Source: an uncultured Oscillospiraceae bacterium (lineage in GTDB: Bacteria > Bacillota > Clostridia > Oscillospirales > Oscillospiraceae). From it: a stretch of 9,097 nt of DNA. The notes under the pieces are model-generated. The model had not been told where the DNA came from. It did not search any database and saw nothing but the letters and a program-made list of their open reading frames with translations. Shown here piece after piece: positions 1 through 6,870 of the stretch. How positions within the stretch are numbered: position 1 is the stretch's first letter; each line of letters opens with the position of its first letter. A program made the translations under genes and the position numbers. Location: contig CAKUND010000080.1 of NCBI GenBank assembly GCA_934668295.1, positions 1 through 9,097 on the forward strand. The letters run 5' to 3'.

Positions 1-584
1 AAGCTCGACAGCGGGATCGGCGCAATCGCCGTCGCCATATAGAGCTTAAAAAAGCGGCCGTAGACGGTCAAGATCATAACGAGCGACAGCACCCAGATGA
101 ACAGTGAGCCGAGCAGCGTCACAGCCCAGAGCGGAATGCTCTCCAGCAGACCGACATCTTCAATCGTCGATGCGATCTCGGCGGGCAGCGTGGATGCTTC
201 CATTGCCGAAAGACCGGACGCGCCCATGATCGTCTGGATCGCACCCTGCGCAATCGAGAACAGCGCCGTCATCAGCTCCATGCCGTAGGTGACCGCCGCC
301 TGCGCCAACACAAAGCGAATGAAGCATTTGAACGCCACCTCCGGGCGTTTCAGCTCCGTAAAGCTGCTGCAGGTTTTCATGACGCCGATCACAAAAAACA
401 GCACTAGAAGTGCATACGCAATTGCTTTCAGCGCGTCATTGATGCCCACGATCACATTCCAGATCCCGCCGCCCTTGAAGTTCTCCGGGCTGGTGGTCAA
501 CAGCGTCCAAATTTCCGACAGCTTGCTGTTCCACGTTTCCAGCGAAGAATTGAGGTTATCTATGATCCAGTTTCCACTTGAGAT
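1..584 (-). CDS. VirB6/TrbL-like T4SS membrane protein, N-terminal part (runs off left edge)
   Basis: Reading down from about 584 gives an uninterrupted frame of about 194 codons that leaves the window at position 1, so the C-terminus is not seen. The product begins ISSGNWIIDNLNSSLETW and carries several hydrophobic segments: about residues 45-65 (ALLVLFFVIGV), 75-110, and 150-194 (WAVTLLGSLFIWVLSLVMIL, then YMATAIAPIPLSS). This is the layout of the polytopic VirB6/TrbL-type inner-membrane channel component of Gram-positive ICE type IV secretion systems. Its place downstream of the coupling-protein and small pilin-like genes matches the usual VirD4, small protein, VirB6 order of clostridial ICEs. 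The start is odd. A good Shine-Dalgarno (GAGGTG, about 588-594) sits at normal distance from ATC at 584-582, not from ATG. The only conventional in-frame alternative is TTG at 599-597, which has no ribosome binding site. Either ATC is used or the original ATG has mutated. The family call is from protein character and context, not a search. Confidence 0.72.
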   Translation of the reverse strand, partial: MSSGNWIIDNLNSSLETWNSKLSEIWTLLTTSPENFKGGGIWNVIVGINDALKAIAYALLVLFFVIGVMKTCSSFTELKRPEVAFKCFIRFVLAQAAVTYGMELMTALFSIAQGAIQTIMGASGLSAMEASTLPAEIASTIEDVGLLESIPLWAVTLLGSLFIWVLSLVMILTVYGRFFKLYMATAIAPIPLSS

Positions 585-611
585 GGTATCACCTCGCAAT
601 CAAAATTTATG

Positions 612-640
612 TTGTAAAATACTCAATATTTTGCTATACT
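612..640 (+). promoter_or_regulatory. Promoter of the toxin-antitoxin module with embedded inverted repeat
   Basis: A sigma-A type promoter is visible directly: -35 TTGTAA at 612-617, a 17-base spacer, and -10 TATACT at 635-640, preceded by an extended -10 TG at 632-633. Transcription would begin near 647, just ahead of the Shine-Dalgarno of the antitoxin. A perfect inverted repeat, AAAATA-ctcaa-TATTTT (616-632), fills the spacer between the two hexamers. Antitoxins of this type usually repress their own promoter, so this repeat is a reasonable operator candidate; that role is an inference. Confidence 0.7.
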
Positions 641-662
641 GCAAGTGAAGGAGGGATGCAGT

Positions 663-935
663 ATGCCGAGTATTCGACCGATTTCTGATCTGCGCAACAG
701 CGCCAATGAGATTTCCGACTTCTGCAAGCAGACGCGCGAGCCTGTGTTCATTACACGAAACGGCACAGGTGACATGGTCGTGCAGAGCATGGCAGAGTAT
801 GAGCGCCAGCAGGCGCTGATCGACCTCTATGCCAAACTTGCGGTTTCGGAAGCAGAAATTGCCGAAGGCGCAGAGGGTGAGGACTTTTTGAGCGTCGCCA
901 GAGAGCTGCGAGGGCTTGTGCATGGACGTTTATAA
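663..935 (+). CDS. Phd/YefM (RelB-like) type II antitoxin
   Basis: A 90-residue protein beginning MPSIRPISDLRNSANEIS. The N-terminal 50 residues match the Phd/YefM DNA-binding fold as known: a short beta strand, the helix ISDLRNSANEISDFCKQ, then EPVFITRNGTGDMVVQS and the helix MAEYERQQALIDLY. The C-terminal 40 residues (about AEIAEGAEGEDFLSVARELR) would be the toxin-wrapping segment. I chose ATG at 663 because AGGAGGG at 648-654 lies eight bases ahead of it. An upstream in-frame ATG at 645 has no ribosome binding site and falls at about the predicted transcription start. The stop overlaps the start of the toxin gene by 14 bases, the normal arrangement of an antitoxin-first operon. The protein should neutralise the toxin and, with it, repress the promoter at 612-640. 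The module faces against the surrounding conjugation genes and looks like an autonomous insert that helps retain the element. Confidence 0.88.
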   Translation: MPSIRPISDLRNSANEISDFCKQTREPVFITRNGTGDMVVQSMAEYERQQALIDLYAKLAVSEAEIAEGAEGEDFLSVARELRGLVHGRL

Positions 936-1239
936 GATTAAAATCTACCCGACCGCCAAGAAAGACTTACAGGAGATCATCGACTATCTGAACACACTGT
1001 CCCAGCAGGCTGCGCTTCGGTACTACGATCTGCTCATTGAGGAAATCGAGAGCCTCTCGCAGATGCCGTTTCGATGCCCAAAGCCGCGTGATATTGCGCT
1101 GGCGGCCAAGGGCTATCGGTATCTGATCGTAGAAAGCTATCTGGTGTTCTATGTGGTCGCCGGAGACACTGTACAGATTCGCAGGATTTTGTACGCCAAG
1201 CGGAATTATCGCAGAATTCTGGACAATACAACATCATAG
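922..1239 (+). CDS. RelE/ParE-family type II toxin
   Basis: A 105-residue protein beginning MDVYKIKIYPTAKKDLQEI. The RelE/ParE fold is recognisable in order: an N-terminal strand (YKIKIYPTAKKDL), an amphipathic helix pair (LQEIIDYLNTLSQQAALRYYDLLIEEIESL), a loop with PFRCPKPRD, then strands GYRYLIVESYLVFYVV and VQIRRILYAKRNYRRIL. The terminal RRILYAKRNYRRIL strand with its arginines is typical of the ParE side of the superfamily, whose members poison gyrase; RelE members cleave mRNA on the ribosome. The sequence alone does not settle which. ATG at 922 is preferred over TTG at 916 because GAGGG at 910-914 is spaced seven bases from the ATG. The length is normal and the reading frame intact, so the toxin is probably functional and held in check by the antitoxin whose 3' end it overlaps. 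Confidence 0.88.
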   Translation: MDVYKIKIYPTAKKDLQEIIDYLNTLSQQAALRYYDLLIEEIESLSQMPFRCPKPRDIALAAKGYRYLIVESYLVFYVVAGDTVQIRRILYAKRNYRRILDNTTS

Positions 1240-1245
1240 GATCTG

Positions 1246-1278
1246 TGCCGCGGGAATGGAGCTGCCATTCCCACGGCA
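1246..1278. terminator. 14-bp hairpin between the convergent toxin and pilin-like genes
   Basis: TGCCGCGGGAATGG (1246-1259), loop AGCTG, then CCATTCCCACGGCA (1265-1278) form a 14-base-pair stem. Read on the plus strand it has one C-A mismatch; read on the minus strand that position becomes a U-G pair, so the stem is unbroken. On the plus strand TTTCT follows, which makes it a plausible weak terminator for the toxin-antitoxin transcript seven bases past the toxin stop. On the minus strand it lies just after the stop at 1283 but lacks a T-run, so there it may be an mRNA-stabilising or processing hairpin. Confidence 0.55.
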
Positions 1279-1282
1279 TTTC

Positions 1283-1597
1283 TCAGCCGGTGATCAGCGT
1301 CAGGATCTCCTTGGTGAACGTAATGACGATACCGCCAGCAACAGTCAGGATGCCGTTTGCGCGCTGGGACGGATCGTGCGACTTGAGAGACAAACCGACC
1401 TGCAAAATGCCGAAGCCGAGCAGGATCAAGCCGACCGCGCGGATCAGAGAAAAGATAAAATCACTCAGATTGTTGACGACCGCAAGCGGATCGCCGTCTG
1501 CCGCGAACGCCGGGACAACAAAAAACGCCAGCATGAAAAACACGCTGGCGCAGATCGAGTAGAGCCGTTTTGCTTTGGATTCAAATGGTTTCTTCAA
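1283..1597 (-). CDS. Small T4SS membrane protein, VirB2-pilin/Maff2-like
   Basis: A 104-residue protein. Residues 1-33 form a clear signal peptide: basic N-terminus MKKPFESKAKR, hydrophobic core SVFFMLAFFVVPAFA, and a likely cleavage after AFA. Two further membrane helices follow, about residues 47-69 (DFIFSLIRAVGLILLGFGIL) and 84-103 (GILTVAGGIVITFTKEILTL). They are separated by a short polar loop (SLKSHDPSQRAN). Signal peptide plus two helices is the layout of VirB2/TrbC pilins, and the gene sits directly after the coupling-protein gene, where clostridial ICEs carry such a small protein, often named Maff2 or wrongly amidotransferase. The start is TTG at 1597-1595 with GGGGG about seven bases upstream. 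TTG overlaps the TGA of the coupling gene (TTGA), so the two are translationally coupled. A pilin or pore role is inferred from architecture and position. Confidence 0.7.
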   Translation of the reverse strand: MKKPFESKAKRLYSICASVFFMLAFFVVPAFAADGDPLAVVNNLSDFIFSLIRAVGLILLGFGILQVGLSLKSHDPSQRANGILTVAGGIVITFTKEILTLITG

Positions 1598-2247
1598 TGA
1601 AATTCCCCCTTCAATGGATTCGAATTTTCTGTGCCGCTCACACGAAGCAGCGGGCGGCCGGTGTAAATGGGCGGTTTTGTTCCATGATGAATGTAGGGCG
1701 CTGCGCCGCCGAGGGAACTGTGTGAGATCGCTGGATGATGCATGAGATCATACTTTTCATCCATGACCGGACTTGCGCCGCGGATGAACAGCAGCGCATA
1801 GCGGTTGTCCAGCTTTCGCACCTCGTCCGGTGTCAGCAGCTCGCGCCCGGACATCTGGAAATTGGTTGAGTAAGAACCGGATTTGCCCTTCGTCTGCCCG
1901 TGCGTTTTGGTATCAATTGTGGCTTTGCCAAGCATTTCGGAGACATATTTGTGCGTACTGGACTCGTTGCCGCCAAGATACAAAATGGTATCACAGTTTC
2001 CTGGAATTGTCTCCCAGCTATCCTTATACAATTCTTTGATCTGCGCCATGTTCTGAATGATAACGCTTGCCGAGATGGAACGCGAGCGCATCGTCGCAAG
2101 CTCGCGCGTGAATCCCGGCAGCGGCATGGCGGCAAACTCGTCCAGCACGAAGCGAACGTGACGCGGCAGCGGGCCGTGGTGGATCTGGTCTGCGCTGTAA
2201 TAAAGGGCTTGGAACGCCTGCGCGTAAAGTAGACTCACAAGGAAATT
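1594..2247 (-). pseudogene. VirD4/TraG-family coupling protein, 3' exon (C-terminal third), interrupted by a group II intron
   Basis: This frame encodes NFLVSLLYAQAFQALYYSAD followed by the RecA-like ATPase half of a type IV coupling protein. The Walker B segment VRFVLDEFAAMPLP is clear, then the conserved TMRSRSISASVIIQNMAQIK, a GNCDTILYLGG strand, and a C-terminal tail ending KGEFH. Such proteins are membrane ATPases that bring the relaxase-DNA complex to the conjugation channel. The exon begins at AAT (2247-2245), directly after the intron end CCCTAC. The frame is open into the intron boundary, so GTG at 2238 is not the real start. The N-terminal membrane helices and Walker A are missing here. 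On the far side of the intron only about eight codons (4770-4793) belong to this family, after which the sequence is unrelated. As laid out, splicing could not give a full-length protein, so I call it a broken gene; an assembly join at the intron could equally produce this. Confidence 0.82.
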
Positions 2248-2308
2248 GTAGGGTAGGAAAGAGCCGCCTTACCGCATTGCGGCGGCAGGTCTGCTCAGAC
2301 CCCCCTCA

Positions 2309-2342
2309 GAACCGTGCTTACAACTCTCGCTGTACACGGCTC
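2309..2342 (-). ncRNA. Group II intron domain V (catalytic hairpin)
   Basis: On the minus strand these 34 bases begin GAGCCGUGUACAGC, turn through a GAGA tetraloop and return as GUUGUAAGCACGGUUC. The length, the AGC catalytic triad near the 5' side of the stem, the GNRA loop and the two-base bulge on the returning strand are the standard domain V signature. Domain VI follows toward 2248, with a GCCGCC/GGCGGC stem around GCAATGCGGTAA; its unpaired A next to GGCGG is the likely branch point by analogy with Ll.LtrB. Confidence 0.9.
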
Positions 2343-2367
2343 CGTCTTTGCTTGTTCAATCAGATAC

Positions 2368-4161
2368 TCACTGGTGGTGAATCATGACATGGCAATTATG
2401 GCACACCACTAAAGTTTTGCGCCGCTTTGCAATCATAGCGGCTTCCCAAGGCAGTTTCCCTTTCAGATTTTTGAGTTTGTTTATATGGTGAATCTCAAAG
2501 CAGGGACTGTCCGTCGTGCCGCACAATTCACATTTACACGCTTTTAATCGTTTCTCGATTGTATTCACCGAAAGTCTATGCTGTTGGGTTGCGGACGTAA
2601 CTATGTCTGTCGGATTCTTCACTGTCTTGCAGTCGGCGTAGTTGGCAAAATAGCACCATTTCCAGCCTTTTTTTGTTTCATAGGGGATACCCCACTGGCC
2701 CTGTCCATCTTGAAATTTGCGGATGATTTTCGGTACAGAGCTTCTGTGTTTGTTGGCAAGGGTTCTCAGGCAGCTATACTCCATCAAGTAGGCCAAATAA
2801 CTCAGCCTATAAAAGTTGCTTGCCAAGTTGTAGTAATTGCAGATTCCCCTAAGTTCGCTGTTATAACTGGAGACAATTTCTAAATCCGTCATGTGTAGCA
2901 GCTCCGCCCGGTGGACGGGTCGCAGGTTTCCGTTTTCCTCTTGAATCGCAATGCCTTTTGAGAAGATGAATTTATGGATTTTATCGTCCAATGGTACAAC
3001 TAATTCCGCTTTATTGTTCAGCGTGCGCTTTGATTGTTTCAACTTTCCGACACGCCTTATTTTCCCATCCCGCCGTATCCGGACATCATATCCCAGGAAT
3101 TGGGCATATTCGCTGCTGTGGGTAATGAGCGTCTTTTCTTCGCTGAGTTCCATCTTCAACATCCCACCGATAAACTCGGCCAGTTTTCGCTTGATTTCTA
3201 CACAGTCCTCCCGCCTCCCGTTCACCGCAATCAAAAAGTCGTCCGCATAGCGGATATACTTGATTTTCTTGTCGGTATGGGATTTTGCGGGCGTCGTCAG
3301 AATTTGCTTGCGAATTTCCCTGTATTTTTCAATAAGCCGCTGGCGCTCCTCGCCCTCAGCCTTTTTGATTTGCCGTTGTACCACTTTCTTTTTACTGAGT
3401 AGCGCATTGTATTCAGGTGTGTACTTTTTCTCCTCATAGACATCGAAACCAGCCTTCAGCGCCATCACAAATTTGTCCAGCTCATGCAGATAGATATTGG
3501 CCAGAATGGGAGAGATAATCCCACCCTGGGGCGTTCCACTATATGTGATGTGATAACGCCAGTCCTCCATGTATCCGGCTTTCAGAAATTTGTGCAGCAG
3601 CTTTATCAGCCGCGCATCCTTGATTTTTCGGTTTACCAGCCCCACCAAAACAGTGTGGTCAATGTGGTCAAAGCAACCCTTGATGTCGCCCTCTATAAAC
3701 CACCTTGCACCGGAGAACTCCTGTTTGGCCTGTGCTAATGCGGTATGGCAGCTCCGGTTTGGCCGAAATCCGTGTGAGCAATTTAGAAAAACCGGCTCAT
3801 ACACAGCTTGCAGCACCAGCCGAAGCACCTCCTGTACCAGCTTGTCCGTAAAGGTGGGAATCCCCAGCGGACGCATTTTCCCGTTGGCTTTTTGGATATA
3901 GGTGCGGCGGGCCGGCTTGGGTTGATAGGTTTCTGTTTCCAGCGATTTGATGATACGGTTGATTTTTGCCTCGCTGAATCCATCCGCCGTATCTTCATTT
4001 ACTCCCTTGGTCGCCGCTCCACTGTTAGCGTACAAATTTCGGTATGCCTCATAGTAGATATCAGGACGCAGAAGGTAACGGTATAATCTGGTGAACACTT
4101 CTTCTTTATTTTTGCTTGAGTTCTGACTGATTCTTGCTAAAATCTCCATTGTTGGTTTCAT
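2368..4161 (-). CDS. ltrA: LtrA-type group II intron reverse transcriptase/maturase with HNH endonuclease
   Basis: A 597-residue protein, almost the length of Lactococcus LtrA (599) and sharing its opening MKPTMEILARIS and many internal blocks. Reverse-transcriptase motifs run in order: KMRPLGIPTFTDKLVQEV near residues 95-112, FIEGDIKGCFD with catalytic Asp 159, SGTPQGGIISPILANIYL near 208-225, and YADD at 305-308. The maturase (X) and DNA-binding regions follow, including ELRGICNYYNLASNFYRLSY. The last 54 residues form an HNH/En domain with paired cysteines CELC (544-547) and CHNC (587-590) and HH at 558-559. The protein splices its host intron RNA and makes a cDNA copy at a nicked target. 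The start ATG at 4161 has AGGGAGG about 12 bases upstream within GAGGAAAACCTC. This is the equivalent of the Ll.LtrB domain IVa hairpin, where LtrA binds and represses its own translation. No disabling change was seen. Confidence 0.96.
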   Translation of the reverse strand: MKPTMEILARISQNSSKNKEEVFTRLYRYLLRPDIYYEAYRNLYANSGAATKGVNEDTADGFSEAKINRIIKSLETETYQPKPARRTYIQKANGKMRPLGIPTFTDKLVQEVLRLVLQAVYEPVFLNCSHGFRPNRSCHTALAQAKQEFSGARWFIEGDIKGCFDHIDHTVLVGLVNRKIKDARLIKLLHKFLKAGYMEDWRYHITYSGTPQGGIISPILANIYLHELDKFVMALKAGFDVYEEKKYTPEYNALLSKKKVVQRQIKKAEGEERQRLIEKYREIRKQILTTPAKSHTDKKIKYIRYADDFLIAVNGRREDCVEIKRKLAEFIGGMLKMELSEEKTLITHSSEYAQFLGYDVRIRRDGKIRRVGKLKQSKRTLNNKAELVVPLDDKIHKFIFSKGIAIQEENGNLRPVHRAELLHMTDLEIVSSYNSELRGICNYYNLASNFYRLSYLAYLMEYSCLRTLANKHRSSVPKIIRKFQDGQGQWGIPYETKKGWKWCYFANYADCKTVKNPTDIVTSATQQHRLSVNTIEKRLKACKCELCGTTDSPCFEIHHINKLKNLKGKLPWEAAMIAKRRKTLVVCHNCHVMIHHQ

Positions 4162-4769
4162 TCGTGAGGTTTTCCTCCCTAATCAATTTACGATTTTAGT
4201 ACGCATTGACTGCGCCCCTTCGCCATGTGGACGGCGTTACCGCCTCCGTTTTTACGGCTATCCCTGTCAATTCAGGGCCCTCGGACTACTATGGGCGCTC
4301 CGTACCCATGCAGGATATTCAGGCTCTAAACCATAGCCAAACTTTCCCCCTTTCACGGCATTCCTGTTTAGGGTATCCCCGGTTAGCACTTTGCCTTGGT
4401 AAATGTGGATTGTCGGACTCTGCTTTCGTTTCGTTAAAACAGGTTCTCCTGCTCGTCGCGCAGGTTTGCTGATAACCGTTTACCAACATTCAAGTAGTAA
4501 ACGTACCTGCGCTGGGGGTTACAGGCACTTTCCCCCACCTGGACACAACAGAGACTTGAAACTTGCATTCAGTAAACCCAACTTAAGCCTCATATCCACT
4601 TGGCCTTGCGGTTCAGTCGTGCCCGATTGCCTTTGGGCAACTTACCGCTTTCCTGCCGTGCTGTGTTCCCGTGTCAGCTTTCGCCTTTCGGTCAGGCAGG
4701 CGGTCTCCCGCGTTATCATGCGGGGCAGTACCATTTTTCTGCATTGCAAGGTGCCCTATCCGGGCGCAC
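4162..4769 (-). ncRNA. Group II intron 5' ribozyme region, domains I-III and start of domain IV
   Basis: These roughly 600 bases contain no credible gene. They are the structured 5' part of the intron: the GUGCG 5' end at 4769, the domain I block with GCGAAAGC, the EBS2 region around GTTGTGTCC (about 4542-4550), EBS1 at 4486-4491, and the later blocks ACCGGGGATACCC and GGTACGGAGCGCCC that match Ll.LtrB domains I-III by eye. The region ends in the domain IVa hairpin GAGGAAAACCTC at about 4166-4177, which overlaps the maturase ribosome binding site. Confidence 0.85.
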
Positions 4770-4793
4770 GAACGTGTTATCGTTGTCTGGGAT
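4770..4793 (-). pseudogene. Remnant of the coupling-protein 5' exon (eight codons) abutting the intron
   Basis: Read on the minus strand into the intron, these 24 bases encode IPDNDNTF, in phase with NFLVS on the other side of the intron. The IPDND-(S/T)FNF segment is a recognisable conserved stretch of VirD4/TraG coupling proteins, just before the helix leading to Walker B. Further upstream the frame reads AAAPTDTD with no family resemblance, where a hydrophobic strand is expected. The last six bases are IBS1, so part of the match is required for intron insertion; the four residues IPDN fall largely outside that requirement. Confidence 0.65.
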
Positions 4794-4795
4794 AT

Positions 4796-5170
4796 CGGTA
4801 TCAGTCGGTGCAGCTGCCTTCGCAGCCGGAATTGCGTCCCTCCGTTGGAACGCTTCTTCTGCACGGCAAGGAAAAGGAAGCCTTTGCCGCCGTGACCGAT
4901 GAGGCGATCTGTCTGTGGGACAGCGCCTCCGGCGGGCAGCTTCTGGCTGTTGCCAGGTTCCCTGTCACACTGTCCGGCGCGAAGGATGCGCTGAAAAGCT
5001 GCGACTTTACCGATCTTGATGGAGACGGCAGCAGCGAGTTGACCTCGAAATTTGCCTTTGCCGACGGCAGCACAGCCAGCCTTGTCTGGTTCTACGCAGA
5101 CGGCGGTCTGGTTTATAACGGGGAATTCTCCCGTCTTCCCGGCGAAACGAGCGCTGCCGGGGAAAACTGA
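4796..5170 (+). pseudogene. C-terminal fragment of a secreted/VCBS-like hypothetical protein, 5' end missing
   Basis: A plus-strand frame with clear codon bias runs from the junction to TGA at 5168-5170, giving about 124 residues: YQSVQLPSQPELRPSVGTL, then EAFAAVTDEAICLWDSASGG, the motif FTDLDGDGSSELTSKFAFAD, and ASLVWFYADGGLVYNGEFSR near the end. DLDGDGSSE is a DxDxDG calcium-loop motif of the kind found in VCBS/FG-GAP repeats of clostridial secreted or lipoproteins. No start codon with a ribosome binding site lies at the left end; the frame simply runs into the intron junction, so the signal peptide and most of the protein are absent. It is converging with the isomerase cluster and shares the hairpin at 5336-5368. 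I do not recognise a specific function. The sense strand is chosen over the antisense frames by third-position GC and the DGDG motif. Confidence 0.62.
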
Positions 5171-5335
5171 GCAGGCAGACATTTCGCGTTCAGAACGGTC
5201 AAGCAGCCTTTTGCGCTATGTGCGAACGGGGCATCCGCCCCCGCCGCCTTTCCCTCTGACCGTCCGGACGCGCAGCTGCGCATCTGCGAAGACCTGTATC
5301 TGGACGCCATGCCGGGTCTGTTTCTGCGATCATAA
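5171..5335 (+). pseudogene. Possible coding remnant in frame with the preceding fragment, after a TGA
   Basis: After TGA at 5168-5170 the same frame stays open for 54 codons to TAA at 5333-5335. The second half looks coding: SDRPDAQLRICEDLYLDAM then PGLFLRS, with mostly G or C in third positions. No start codon with a ribosome binding site is visible. It may be the tail of the same protein beyond a nonsense mutation, or the eroded end of another gene. A chance open frame is also possible in this GC-rich sequence. No family is recognised. Confidence 0.3.
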
Positions 5336-5368
5336 AAAGGGGCTGTCTCCTGGTGAGACAGCCCCTTT
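5334..5368 (-). terminator. Rho-independent terminator of the isomerase cluster
   Basis: AAAGGGGCTGTCTC (5336-5349), loop CTGGT, and GAGACAGCCCCTTT (5355-5368) form a perfect 14-base-pair stem. On the minus strand it is followed by TTTTT (5338-5334), a textbook intrinsic terminator nine bases past the isomerase stop. On the plus strand CCCCTTTGATGATTT follows, so it may also stop transcription from the converging fragment. Confidence 0.92.
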
Positions 5369-5377
5369 GATGATTTC

Positions 5378-6856
<1,479 letters not shown>

Positions 6857-6870
6857 GATACATTTCCTCC

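Larger units (their letters stand above)
2248..4769 (-). mobile_element. Complete group II intron (Ll.LtrB-like, subgroup IIA) inserted in the coupling-protein gene
   Basis: The intron starts at 4769 with GTGCGCCCGGATAGGG, nearly the Ll.LtrB 5' end, and ends at 2248 with CCTACCCTAC. Domain I carries GCGAAAGCTGACACGGGAAC and other blocks shared with Ll.LtrB. The protein gene occupies domain IV. Domain V (2309-2342) and domain VI follow. Boundaries are supported three ways. Joining 4770 to 2247 restores the frame through IPDNDNTF-NFLVS. The candidate EBS1 GAAUGU (4491-4486) pairs with the last six exon bases ACGTTC, with one G-U. The base 5' of EBS1 is U, matching A at the first 3'-exon base (delta-delta'). 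All parts needed for splicing and retrohoming look intact. The intron uses a conserved coding site in a conjugation gene, comparable with Ll.LtrB in a relaxase gene. The plus-strand reading frames inside it are shadows. Confidence 0.93.

Noticed and set aside
600..650. A minus-strand promoter (TTGCAG, 17 bases, TATTTT) for the VirB6-like gene.
   Set aside because: Both hexamers are weak (3 and 4 matches) and the hits overlap the much stronger plus-strand toxin-antitoxin promoter.
645..665. Start of the antitoxin at ATG 645, six residues longer.
   Set aside because: It has no ribosome binding site and lies at about the predicted transcription start; AGGAGGG at 648-654 is correctly placed for ATG 663.
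2238..2238. GTG at 2238 as a true start of a shorter coupling-like protein.
   Set aside because: The conserved frame continues upstream to the intron edge (NFLV) and matching residues reappear across the intron, so this is an internal valine.
4403..4795. The plus-strand reading frame of the truncated protein extended left through the intron.
   Set aside because: This part is the antisense of group II intron domain I; the protein fragment can only be supported from about 4796 onward.
4600..4902. Plus-strand frame with a hydrophobic run (GISVSVGAAAFAAGIASL) suggesting a membrane protein.
   Set aside because: It straddles the intron boundary and overlaps the better-supported coding frame; it ends soon after in a poor-codon tail.
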